A stretch of 64,000 nt of DNA from Tachypleus tridentatus (taxonomy: Eukaryota > Arthropoda > Merostomata > Xiphosura > Limulidae), in NCBI RefSeq assembly GCF_004210375.1, contig NC_134825.1, positions 68,315,558-68,379,557 of the forward strand, read 5' to 3'. Both the position numbers and the translations under genes were made by a program. The number at the start of each line of letters is the position of its first letter. Positions within the stretch are counted from its first letter, which is position 1. Positions 1-40,394 of this stretch are shown here, piece after piece. The notes beneath the pieces are model-generated. The model was given only the letters and a program-made list of their open reading frames with translations, did no database searches and was not told the DNA's origin.

Positions 1-180
1 TTTTCACATTGTTTCTAGTGAAATATGATCACATTCACTGGTGTTATGGCTCCCATATCATTTGCACTAACCTCTCCAGCTAAGGAAACTAGCTAGGCCT
101 GGTTGAGGTTAACTTAATTTTCTTTGTTCCCAAAATGTATTACTACTACTACTCTCTTTACCCTACAGCATTGTCTTCCC

Positions 181-245
<65 letters not shown>

Positions 246-293
246 TTTTTGTGTATGCATTAATAATTTGTTTTGTACTGGTACCTTATTCAG
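1..293 (+). other. MTHFD1 intron, 3' end, with TA/TG microsatellite
   Basis: This is intronic sequence ending in the acceptor TTATTCAG. It contains an uninterrupted (TA)n tract running into a (TG)n tract at 181-243. No exon is visible before 294. Confidence 0.8.
181..243. repeat. Compound (TA)n(TG)n microsatellite
   Basis: About 26 bases of TA repeat are followed directly by about 37 bases of TG repeat. The tract ends roughly 50 nt upstream of the acceptor at 292-293, inside the region where branch point and polypyrimidine signals normally lie. Confidence 0.97.
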
Positions 294-28839
<28,546 letters not shown>

Positions 28840-31800
28840 CTCATCTACCTAAAACAGGAATGGACCTAAGTGGATTTTTTTTATCTATTATTCTTAATGT
28901 GCTCAAAAACCCTTGTTAAAAATATTAACAAGTTCAGAAAAATAATATTCTTATTTAGAATATAAACTAAAAAAATACCAAAACTTTCAAATTGCAAGTG
29001 CTTATGATCTCATTATTAATTTTTTTATAAGAAGGTTAAAAATGTGCTTGCTTGATTCAACTAATGTTAATAGTTCACATCTTAAAATTTGTTTTTGTTT
29101 TGATTGGAAAGTTAGAAATTAAGTACAATGGAAAAGGAAATAAAATTCTGTGTGAGGACACTTTTAGTTCTAAAGAGATTTTCTTTGCTGGTACATTGTT
29201 TTGATTTTGGTAGATTCTTATAACCAGAGTAATGTAGATGAATAAGAGAAAAAATATGTTTTTAAGATATAAACATCATTGTCTTCCAACCATAAGTGAT
29301 GTAGTACTTAGATTTAAGTATTTTTAGCTTTTTTAAACAAATTATTACACATTTTTTCTAAAGGTTAATGAGATTTAATCAAAATATACTTATTTTGCAA
29401 AACAGTAAGTGTGTGAAATCTCCTGAGAAGCAGGTATTAAAATTTGAATATATTTTTATGTAATTTTGGATATATTAAAAATATGGGAAATCTAAGGAAT
29501 AAATAACATGTTTTCATTAGTTAAGGATTCTACACAGATATTACAGGATCTTTACAAATGAAATCTGATTAATCTTGTTACAAAATGTTACTTTTACAAG
29601 GGTGTAAGTTTGTTTTGTTTTTATAAATGTCTAATGTTTCACAATACAACTTTGTTAATGTTCTTATAACACTTAAATAATTCAAGTTGCTAAGATGTAT
29701 TAATTAATGTGTATTCCAGTTATGATTCCCTAATTGCAATGAATGCTAATAAATAATTATTTCTTTTATATGTAAACTTGTTATTCAGGTTTTGGAACTG
29801 AAATTAAACTTCTTTTTTGGTAACTTGCTGTTATGAATTCTTTTTATACAACAAATGTATCACACTTTCATGTAGTAAGTTGATTCATGTGCAAAAAAAA
29901 TACCTGTAAGAGTTAAAGGAGTAAAGTAATAAGAAAATAAAAGGCAATTTAAAATATAGTTGATTAAACAAAATATTAGATGAATAAACTAGAATTTTCC
30001 ATCAGAAGAATCCTGTGTAACAAAACTAAGACACTTTTTTAAAAGTATTGTGTGATTTCTTCAAAGTACACAAGGCTTTCATATGTATAGCTGAATTTGA
30101 ACTTATAATTCAAGTACAGAATTTGATGTTTCTTTGCAAGAAGGTTTTGTATCTTTTTTTTTAATTTATATTTGAACATCTTGTTACTCACTGGTTAAAT
30201 AATTTGTTGCTTAAATACATATGTTTATTTTTAAAATAACTATTTATAATGGCCCTTTTAAAAAATCCATTAGTACAGCTACCAGTTTTCAAAATATGCT
30301 GTTATAGATATATAATTAACACATGCTTCAGTTTCAAAATAGTTGCTTGGCACTATAGTAACAGCATTGTGTGATATTAACAGTTTCCTTGGTAGAAAAA
30401 ACAACAAAAAAATTCTCATGAATTTTAAGGATAATTTAACAGTGTAGAATTAAACTTTTGATGTGTTATTTTTAGCAGGAATTTAGAAAAACCTGCTTGT
30501 TAACTTGCTTTTTACTACATATTATCTATTTATTTCATCAGTTAAACTTGGTCTCCTATTGAATATTCAGAAACTAATTTTCAAGCTCAGTAATCATAGT
30601 TGGTACATTTGTCAATAATTAATTATATGTATCAAATGTTACTACAAAGAAAAAAAACTATAATTGAAATCTCATGCCAGAAAACCAAAATAAAATAGGT
30701 TATGAAAAAGTATAGAATTACACACTTAAAAAATGTATTAGTTACTTGTGGTACAAGCCAGAGAAAAAGCTGTAAGTGAAGATGAAACTAACTTATTAAA
30801 CAAATTGTACAAATTAATTTTAATCAAGTCACTGAACTGCCTTAATTTCCAGCACCTGATGCATACCAAAGTAAGGCTCAGTGAATCTGAAAAAACATAA
30901 TTATTCAAGCTGGAAGGAATCTCTGCAAACAGAAAAGGATCAATTAATTTTAAAAAATCAAAATGCAGTTTTTCCTACAGTCGTGCTACACATGTATTGT
31001 ATGCAATGTGTTAAGACAGGAAACTAATTTGTTGTAATCAAATTGTCAATATAAAATCCAAGTGGTGAGTCAGTCAGTCACACTTGATTTTTCAGAATTC
31101 TGTGAATTACACAAGTCCAATTCTCTTTCTTTCTTCTATAATACTTTTTTTATTGCCCATTCTCAGTTTAGTTGAATTTAATAGCTCCTAAATTTCAGCA
31201 CTTTTTATGCTATATAAAAGTTTCTCAAGAGAGTTCCCAGGACCAGATCAGAAATGACATTGTCTATGTGATACCACATCATTATGACATCAAGTTAGGT
31301 AGGACACAAGTAGAAAAACTAGGAATACTTCTGTAAAAAAATAAGTAAAAACATTAGTGCAATCTATGCTTAGGAATTATTACAAAATATCCTTTGTTAA
31401 AACAGACTGAAGATACCAATTATCTGTAGGGAAGGGGACAACTTTTCCTGAGAAGAAAAGCAAGTGTGTATACGAGCACCTTATTGTATGTTTTATTTTT
31501 TTATTCAAGGCACCAATATGTAGCATGTTTACACTCTTCAGGTAAAGGTGTTGCTGATGCCTGTTTATGGGTGACAAAGTTGCAAATGCATATTGTAAGG
31601 TTCAAATTTGGTAAGCTTTTGTTTCCCATAATTTTTATGTGCTTCTATACTAGTTATACAATAATTATTATATGAATGACAGTTGTTATTTAGGTATTCA
31701 AGATTACAGATAAATGTGGAAGTTACTCAATAATACCTTGTCTTTCATCAGATATTAAGAATACATTAAACATTGGTGAAGTCAATAAACAGAATTAGAG

Positions 31801-32900
31801 CTTGCATATTTGATTTTAAATAAGAAAACAGGCAACAAATACAAGCAATAGCACACTGTAATGTAGGAGTGATTCCTGTGCCCATATATACATAAGCCTG
31901 TTTAAAATGCTGTAGTAGCATGAATAGACCTACCTGTGCCATTTCATTATGCTTGCATTAATTGTGACTATGGTAGAGGAATTGCATTACAAAAATGGGA
32001 GAAAAGAATATCACAAAGTATGTTGCACTTAGAGACCAAGCAGTGTGTCAAAACAGCCCACCAAACAGGAAAGAAATGGGGACATGGGTTGAGACTATAG
32101 AGTTGGTATCCACACTAGTAACCAAAGTAGATCTAGCATCTCTTAAGTGCTAAAATAATTTTTCTGACTGTGCATATCCATTAACATCATCTTGCCTACC
32201 TCCAAATTTCTTGTCAGATACAATTCCAGCACTGAGAAGAATAACACAAAGTGATACCAGGCCTTAATTCTTGCCTCCGGCCTTGCATGCAGAGTTTGCA
32301 TTTTAATGCAATATAACTGTACCTTTACAAACATGTTCTTAAGAACACTTTCAGAAGATTGTATATTTATGAAATATTTTGATCAATAGATTAATGATAT
32401 TCTAATGCAATCAAATGAAACTTTGTGTAAGTCAAGTTTATAATTTGCAATCTGCTACTCTTTATGAATTTTACTTTTTGCAACAATTTAACCACTTTGG
32501 TTTGAACTGAGTTGTTTCTGGTTAAACTGTGTGAGTGTCACATCAACATAACTGTTACTCTAATTTCTTACCATAAAATTCATTTCTACCAAGTGTTTCA
32601 ATGTCAACGACTGGCATTAATGAAAATAGTAGGCACACTGTTTCAGCAAATAATGTTTTCCAGGCCAATAACCATAGTGAGCTTCGTAATACAAGATCTC
32701 AGCACTCGTACCGTATTTTCATACTTTCATTCAAATGTTACTTTAATACTTTTGTTTTTAGTAATTGGTTCATTTTGTTATACAGCACTCGTGTGAAGTT
32801 TCATATTTACATATAATTTCCCACACATGCATGTGTTTCTAACTTCCACGTATTGCCACAAATGGTAGTGATTTTTGGTATCATCATCGGATGGTGTGTT
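28840..32900. other. MTHFD1 3' UTR and 3' flank
   Basis: The first AATAAA after the stop is at 29139-29144. Several others follow in this AT-rich stretch (for example near 29750), so the cleavage site cannot be fixed. No exon, RNA gene or recognised transposon is visible before about 32900. Confidence 0.5.
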
Positions 32901-34900
32901 TGTGCCATAATAACCAACTTGGGTTACTTTCATAAGCTATGAAAAAGTAATCATGGTTCAGTAATATGTCAACAGCTGTAATTGGTAACACTCTAAACTA
33001 TTTTAATGACCTCTCAGAATGAATAATTACTGGCAGAATTGCAACTCGCCCTTTACTTCAAATGGGTTTGTCGTCATCATGAATTTCCTGATTTGTGTTG
33101 TGCAAGCTTGTGAAATTATCAGCCACTCCACATAAGATTGTGTACATATTGACACTTTAGTGTTAGGTGGTGGACTACACATCACATCTGCAAGGAGCAT
33201 TATTTCCCAACTAAATATGAGCATGTTGGGTAAAATTCCAGTTGATCTCTGTTCAGTTGTATGATATACCATAATTGCACATGTATATTATATAGTAAGT
33301 GTTTATCTCAGTTGATTTGCCATATATTTACAAATTACAAGCATATACTTAATATTCTTTATCATCCTCTTTCCCAAACAATGGATTGACACAAGAGGGT
33401 CAATTGCAAATCTTCACCACTCTGAACAGTAAATGTAACTCAGAGAATGATAGACTGGTGAAATTATTTCCATGACCCCTGTGAATCTCCTCATGAGTGC
33501 CAAACAGGCTAATCATTGCTCTTCAAATATGACTGCAATAGTGTCAACCAATGGTTATGCTTTGTCACACTTAGTGAAGTAATTAATAATAACTATTTTA
33601 CACTAACTGCCTCATTCTGTCCTGGGAAGAAAACCTACAGTACTTGGGGATATATTCTGAAGAGGACAACTGCAATTATTTGTTGGTATTTACCTTATCT
33701 AAACCAGTTTTCCCCTGGTACTTCACATGCTGCATTGTTACCAGTAAAAATTAACAACTCCAATGCAAGCAGTATAACAGCCATTAGACGATAGTACTAG
33801 TGTAAGTGACACCCTTGTGTGTCATGCAAAATCTGGAGAATTTGCTATCTCGGAGTCGTGGGAATTACTAATTAATCATAGGCTGAGCACCACATCTAGT
33901 TTGATGATATAAATGCTACATGTCATTAGGGACATATAATTGCTTGCACAGACACCCAAACTGTCTTCTTGAACTGACCACCTTAATGTGTGTTGATTAT
34001 GTGTTACCTTCTAGCATTGCAAGTACTTTACTAGTTCTAGATGCTCAAGAATTTTTGAGAAAATGGGTATCCATTTGACAGTGGGACTGCCATAGCAACT
34101 GAACTGCCTTTCACTTTAACAAAGTTTTACGTATCAGGACATTCAATGAATGTCATCATACAGTGGGATAATACTTCTGTATTTCTGTGTTACATTGCTG
34201 GACAATGCTATAAGACCATGTGATATGCCCTTAATATTGCAATCCAACATGCTGTCGTCTCAAATTTGTAAAGGTTATGAATCATTTCAGTAACACTGTT
34301 TCACCCTGAGAGTGAACTTTTGTTCGTACAAATATTGGTGTTAGTGTTTTACAAACACCATAGCTGCAAATAGTTCTTCCCTTGTCATCCAATATGGATT
34401 TCAAAAGTTATTAGCATAGAGCACTCATAAGAGATAGCATGCTGAGCTTCATCTTATGACTGTAAGAGCACTACCCCATTCCATTAACCTTGTAACATGT
34501 ATCCAACAGGAACTCACAATCTTGTCACAAATACAACAAATACTTCTCCATCCATGTCTCATCTATTGTCATTCACCAGAATGAAGCTGTTATCCACTAT
34601 TCAGAGTATCGGTTTCAGTTTGACAGCCTGATATCTTCCAACATTCTAACTATCCCTGTAAGAACCAAGAAATCAAACTCATGCTTTTTCACTCTCACAT
34701 GCATATATCAACCTCTGCCTAATTTTGAGAAAGCTAAAATGATCACAACATCTTTCAGTACAAGCTGTCTGTCATACTCCTCAACTTGGTGGACTTTCTT
34801 AGTTTTGTGCAGTTGTAGTTGCTGTCAGTTATTCTGCATCTGGTGAGCCACAAGTCAAAATTGATAGTTTCACCTACCTTGCTGCTCGACGAAGCACAGG
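32900..34900 (-). mobile_element. Decayed Ty3/gypsy-like LTR retrotransposon, internal part
   Basis: The stretch is more GC-rich than the introns and has mixed broken frames on the minus strand. The best evidence is the integrase fragment at 33027-33272. Further upstream on the same strand, at about 33620-33680, a fragment reading QIIAVVLF resembles the RNase H segment ELLAVV of these elements. The order RNase H then integrase fits Ty3/gypsy. I could not find LTRs; the limits are guesses. Confidence 0.5.
33027..33272 (-). pseudogene. Ty3/gypsy integrase fragment
   Basis: The minus strand encodes MVYHTTEQRSTGILPNMLIF followed by SWEIMLLADVM and a YVEWL block. This follows the integrase core C-terminal pattern AYRxxxHxSTGxxPxxLxxGRExxLPxD seen in gypsy polyproteins, with the GRE position changed. 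The frame is open for 81 codons and then breaks. Confidence 0.7.
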
Positions 34901-36591
34901 CAGATCATAATTACAACATAACATCAGAACATCATTCATCCTTGAAGAGAGATAACTCCATAACTAAATGACACTTGGTTTCTGGACTGGACAGTTTATT
35001 TCATGAATGGGCCACATTTGGTGTTGCACAGTATAAACACACTAGACTTCATACATAGGAAATCACAGAACACTGCTTATGTATACAGATGTAGTGATAT
35101 TCCCTCTAATACAAATAACCATGCAGTCTAACGTTCCTGGGCTCAGTTTGGAGAGCTTCAGATAGTTTTTCATGGAACATCATTTCTCCAGCTATGCTTT
35201 TTAACTAATAATTTTTGTAGTATGTTCAATCTAAGAATGTAAACCTCACAACTGAGGTTGGGTTTCACCATCTTCATTCTGAACAACGAACAACATATCC
35301 TAGATACAACTAAGGATCTATTTCTACATTCACTATTCATCAGGAAAAATTGCTCTCCATTGTCAAAGTATTGATCTCACTTGGAGTAATTGATATATTT
35401 TGAGATATACCATTGTTTTAACCATTAAACATTGTATAAACCAAAAACTCAATTTTTTGTCCCTATTCACTTATATGTATGCACCAAGCTCCACTCAATA
35501 CTGAAAAAGTTAGACTAACGAATGAATCTTTTCTCCCCAATTAGTGGTCAAGCCTAACTCATCTCCATTAATTTTCCGAAGTTATAATTGCAGCATTTAA
35601 TGTTTGCTGTTAGTTCTGAATCCGCTAAACCATTGACCAAAACTAATATCCTTGTCCTGATAAGTTACTGATTGAAACTGATAGCTTACCCACAACAGTC
35701 AAGATTTATCCAAGGTACCACATCCAAACCAATTACATTTTTTTTTCTCCCACAACAATATTGGATACAAAATTGGCATAAGCTATAGCATAAAATCCAC
35801 GAGAAGACTGGAATAACCCTGCCCATTTACAGGAAGCAATTGTGGTTGCATTACAATGCCAGAATGTGTGAGTTGGTAGTTAATTATTTGCATAACTTAA
35901 GCTTGAGATGGTGAAGGTATCTTGATAAGATGAGCTGTTCTAGGGGTAGCCACATAAGCTGTTGTTCTCTTTTGGTTAGTTGAAAGTTAACACTTTATAT
36001 CTTGTTATGGGAACTGTCTCTGTAATAATTAGTATATATCTTACACCACGTCACTTCTCGTTATTTAATCTAGAACTTCCTGAATGATCTTTTTCACGAT
36101 GTTTTTTCAATCTAGTGAATCCATCATAGAGTATGATATACCATGTAAATAATGCAAACTGTTTACACAAGCAGCCAGACTTTTAATGGTAATTTTCCTC
36201 TAAGGATTAAAATTGGCCATGACTGTCACTCAGTCTTCCAGTTGCACCTCACTTTGCTGCTTGATGGAGTTTAAAGCTAAGTTACCCTAGCTCAGTTTTA
36301 TGCAGTTAACTCCTGAAATGCTTTAGAAAATTGTTCAATTATTCTTTCATAATATTTTTAACATTAATAGTAAAATATGATTTGACTCACTCACGAGAAT
36401 GCTACGTTGTAACCAAAACATTTCCCTTATGGGTTCTCAGCTAACTTTCAACTACCCTATGTATCACTTCTCCACTAGTTGAAGCCCAATGTTTTACTTT
36501 TAACTGATTGACTTCATGTGTCTATAGCACTTTCAGTCCATATTGACTAGTCTTGAACAGTCTAATCAGAACTGTAGTTATATTACTCTGG
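34900..36591. other. Unassigned sequence, possibly more decayed retroelement
   Basis: The base composition resembles the gypsy-like stretch before it and differs from the AT-rich introns, but I recognise no protein motif or terminal repeat. Confidence 0.35.
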
Positions 36592-36715
36592 GCCCCCCAG
36601 TGGCTCAGCAATATGTCTGCAGACTTACAATGCTAAAAACTGGGTTTTGATACCTGTGGTGAGCAGAGCACAGATAGTCCATTGTGTAGCTTTGTGTTTA
36701 ATTCAAAACAGCAAC
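36592..36715 (+). mobile_element. Short SINE, family B, with target-site duplication
   Basis: The copy begins GCCCCCCAGTGGCTCAGCAA and carries the B-box-like GGGTTTTGATACCTGTGGTG. It ends with the tail GATAGTCC, eight bases, GCTTTGTGT and AATTCAAAAC. The 12-bp flanks ATATTACTCTGG (36580-36591) and ATATTGCTCTGG (36716-36727) are a target-site duplication with one mismatch. Confidence 0.88.
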
Positions 36716-37574
36716 ATATTGCTCTGGTTAATAACTCTCTGGGAGTTCTGTACAGTCTGCCCCATACAGTCTTGGACTCACCAAATGCCACTTTATCATT
36801 GTAAACCCCAATTTTTCAAAATTTCTTTGACATGAAATTGATCCTCAGGTGCAATGTCCCATCTGCCATTCTTGGTGCACCAGATGTCATTTGATCTTCC
36901 TCAGTTTGCAGTTGACGAGATATTGATACCATGAACTTTTGCAATATTACTGAAGGTCCATTATCTAGGAGAAAAATAATATTAGACCTAATAACTCATA
37001 CAACCATCTCTCTGAAGCAACTAACTCTCTCTATGTCAAAAATATTTTTACTTACAGAGAATGTCACTCTTTAAACAAGAAACATTTCTTTAAATGCAGT
37101 TAAATAGAAATTAAAATAAGGGTAACACATGTTAACAGAAGATATTAATAATAATCCTGGTAACAGACCAAAATTCCTTCATATCTGATTTGTGGTATTT
37201 TTAGTTAAACTGATTTTTCAAAGGTGTAAATTAGGTGGGCTTGCCATATAACAATATATTTGGCAATTTTGATCACGACTTAATTCTGAGTTTTGCCAAA
37301 ATTAATGGACTTTGTGCCAAGAAATAAATGGACTTGACACAAAGTATGATGCACATTGAAAGTGGTCTATTAATATCATAAACTGTAAGTATATACTTGG
37401 ATTAAATGCTAGGCTGTTGCCTTTGCTAGAATTATGAATTAATCAAGCTGTACTTAAGCTCTTAACACTTATTTACAAAATTATCGATTAATTCAGAGTT
37501 ATGTTCTAAACTGTTAAAAACTCACGGTACATAACTGAAACAGTAAATTTAGGCTTATTCAGAGCAACTAGCAC
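36716..37574. other. Unassigned intergenic sequence
   Basis: I see no gene, repeat array or recognisable mobile element here. CpG dinucleotides appear to become more frequent toward its end. Confidence 0.5.
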
Positions 37575-37578
37575 TGTA

Positions 37579-37816
37579 CAGGGTGGCCCGTAAGTCCCTA
37601 CCCATCCATATATCTTATGTATCCAGTGTATCTGTGTGGTCTCACCAGTATTCTTGCGCTCATGTACCCACGTACTTGTTACAATACGCTCTTCAAGTAT
37701 AAATGGGCTTACATCGACCATATTTCTCTGAAAAAAAAGAAACAAATTTATAATACATGCGTAATTGAATATAACATAATAACATATGGATGGGTAGGGA
37801 CTTACGGGCCACCCTG
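37579..37816. mobile_element. TA-flanked MITE with long perfect terminal inverted repeats
   Basis: The sequence starting TGTACAGGGTGGCCCGTAAG is perfectly inverted between 37575-37611 and 37784-37820 (37 bp, including the flanking TA and outer bases). The element proper runs CAGGGTGGCC...GGCCACCCTG with TA on each side, as in Tc1/mariner/IS630-type elements. The 172-bp interior has no ORF that looks like a transposase. Confidence 0.92.
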
Positions 37817-38652
37817 TACATGTGACTAGTCAATGAAACATAGGGAGTGGGGGCATAACTTCAAGATACCTCCTGACCTATTTTTAAAAGACATTACTTT
37901 CTACGTTCTTGTACAAAGTGTAGCATTACCAGCATTAATCCATGACCAGAACAAGTGTGACCTCAACAGAATAATAAATGTATGAAAGTAGCGAAAATAA
38001 AGTCAATGACTTTATGGACTAATGTTTGTGAAAAATGCATATTCTGAGAATAAAGACTCGCAAAACAAATAAAAGCAAAGTTCCTTTACAATAGTTAAAG
38101 TTCTATTTAAATTTATTCAAAAGATTAAAGTGAAATCTCAAGTGAAAGTTATATCAAAGTATAAAACAAAAATGTAGGTACAGGAAGAATCTGGCTTTAT
38201 TAAGAAATACGAAAACATAGAGATTTGGTTGCTGACGGAACAGTTTTCGTGCACGTAACTTTCGATTCAAGTGCAAGGTGCTACCCGATTCGCAACAGAA
38301 AAGACAATACTTCGGTTATGATAGCCCATTTTGTAGCTTTGCGCTAAAAGAACAAAACAATCTGAACTGTATTTCAACTGGATATGATTACAAGGTATAA
38401 AAATTGTATGAATAAGAAATCGCACGTGCAAATGATAATTGACAAAAATTGAAAAATCCACACGAAAAGAGGACCAAAAGAAAGTTACACATGGCTTATC
38501 ATTCAGTAATTAGTAAAAATTACATTTCAGCATACAAAGAATAAAGGAGGCACTCTACATCAAGTTTTAAAAATGTGGTATAAAAAGTTTATACATGATT
38601 AAAATAAGTTATTTGTGGGATTCATTGTTAAAAAATCATGCCACCTTTTGCC

Positions 38653-38937
38653 TGGCCCGGCATGGCCAAGCGTGTTAAGGCGTGCGACTCGTAATCTGAG
38701 GGTCGCGGGTTGGCATCCCCGCCGCGCCAAACATGCTCGCTTTTTGAGCCGTGGGGGCGTTATTATGTTACGGTCAATCCCACTATTCGTTGGTAAAAGA
38801 GTAGCCCAAGAGTTGGCGGTAGGTGGTGATGACTAGCTGCCTTCCCTCTAGTCTTACACTGTCAAATTAGGGACGGCTAGCACAGATAACCCTCGAGTAG
38901 CTTTGTGCGAAATTAAAAAAAAAACGAAAAAACGAAA
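38653..38937 (+). mobile_element. tRNA-derived SINE, family A, full length with target-site duplication
   Basis: The head resembles a tRNA, with box A in GGCATGGCCAAGCGTGTTAA and box B in GGTCGCGGGTTGGCATCC. The body contains CCCACTATTCGTTGGTAAAA. The tail reads GATAACCC, seven bases, GCTTTGTGC, then an A-rich end. Flanks CACCTTTTGCC (38642-38652) and CATCTTTTGCC (38938-38948) form an 11-bp duplication with one mismatch. This is the best preserved family A copy here. Confidence 0.95.
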
Positions 38938-39319
38938 CATCTTTTGCCATAATTCTTGTAGGTTTTCAGTAAAGTGAATGACAAATATAATCAGCTTCAA
39001 AATATTATAGAACTAATATGTAAAAACTGTTTAGAATGCATTGTTTAAAAAATTTATAATTCGCACTTTTTCTAATATTTGCCATTAATATCTTTTCTGC
39101 ACAACGTTGTTTTTTGTACCGTTATTATTACTTACTATTCTTTCTGAAAGAAAGTAAAGTATGCAGTCAATATCACCGTTTAACAAAGAGGTTCCTTCAT
39201 TTAATTAGTTAAACCTGATTTTTCACTTGATGAAGAGGTATTGTAAGACTTCAAGAACAGTTCTCTGGTGGATCAAAAGCAAATTTAGGAATTTAAAATG
39301 TCTAAATCTGCGTTTCGAT

Positions 39320-39450
39320 TCTACGTATGCTCCCCAGTGGATAAGCAGTAAGTCATTAGCCTTATGACACAAAAAATCGGTTTTCGTTACCTTTGGTGAA
39401 CGGAACAATATAGCCCATTATGTAGCTTTATGCTTAGCAATCAATCAATG
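39320..39450 (+). mobile_element. Diverged SINE family B copy
   Basis: It contains CCCCAGTGGATAAGCAG, a changed B-box-like GGTTTTCGTTACCTTTGG and the tail ATAGCCCATTATGTAGCTTT. It abuts the mariner element and has no certain duplication. Confidence 0.65.
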
Positions 39451-39480
39451 AAATCCCCGCAGTGTATAAAAATTCATGTA

Positions 39481-40394
39481 TTAGGTTATCAAGAAATAAA
39501 AGTCGGAATTTTTACGATGACATTTAGAAGCTGAGTATTGAGTAACTTATCGTTGGCTGGTTGGTTGGTTTAATGCAACTTTTGTCGCTTACAGGGTGTC
39601 TCAAGTATCTGCTGTTTCAACTCTACTCAGAGTAAGTTTCGCAACCTCCAAGGCAGCATGGACAAGAACTTTTGTCTGATTTTCCTTTACGACTTCAAAC
39701 TTGGACGAAAAGCTACCGAAACTACATGGAACATCAACCAAACATTTGGCAATGGATCTGTTAGTGGACGTATAGTTCAGCCTTGGTTTCAAAGGCTTCG
39801 ACATGGAGATGAAAATCTTGAAGATCACGCAGGTAGTGGAAGGAAGCCATCCTTAGATGAAAACACATTAAAGGAAGCAGTTGAGACAAACCATCGCACA
39901 TTAGTACGCGAGCTTGTAGAAAACCTAAGCACAAGCAAATCAAGCACTGCCAATCACCTGAGTGCGATTGGAAAAACGAAAAAGTTGGATAAGTGAGTTC
40001 CGTACGAATTGACTGAGGACAAACAAAATCTGAGTTATGAGACTTGTCAAGGATGACACTTCAAAAATTAAACGAATTGTGAATCGATGTTCTACCTCAT
40101 CCACCTTGTTCTCCAGGTCTTTTCTCTACAGATTTTCAGTTTTCAAGCACTTTGACAACTTTTTGAACAATAACGCTTTTAAAATCAGGTAGTTGCAGAA
40201 GAAGCTTTCAGGGAGCTCATTGACCATAGAAACTCTAATTTCTACAGCAGGAGCATAAACAACATCGTTACACATTGGCAAAAGTGTGTTGAAGCAAATG
40301 GTGCTTACTTTGATTAAAGCATGTTTTACAACACTGGTTTATACTTCTCTATACTTCGCGGTTCAAAAACGACATTTATTTCTGGACAACTTAA
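39481..40394 (+). mobile_element. mariner transposon with an internal deletion
   Basis: The left end is TTAGGTTATCAAGAAATAAA; the right end, reversed, is TTAAGTTGTCCAGAAATAAA. Both are followed by a GTCG word. TA flanks both sides (39479-39480, 40395-40396). The 914-bp length is short of the roughly 1.3 kb of an intact mariner and matches a missing catalytic middle. Confidence 0.9.
39658..40317 (+). pseudogene. mariner transposase, interrupted
   Basis: The N-terminal open frame 39658-39993 starts MDKNFCLIFLYDFKLGRKAT and holds the two helix-turn-helix DNA-binding modules (VQPWFQRLRHGDENLEDHAG, then VRELVENLSTSKSSTANHL and GKTKKLDK). A TGA at 39994-39996 replaces the tryptophan that normally begins WVPHELTE. 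The centre with the first catalytic aspartates is deleted. The C-terminal part resumes at about 40090 with PHPPCSPGLFSTDF, where the last catalytic aspartate (SPDL) has become glycine. The protein ends at 40317. It is not functional. Confidence 0.9.

Noticed and set aside
38653..38730. A functional tRNA gene
   Set aside because: The A and B box-like blocks belong to the head of SINE family A; a 285-bp body, an A-rich tail and a target-site duplication follow, and no complete cloverleaf is seen.
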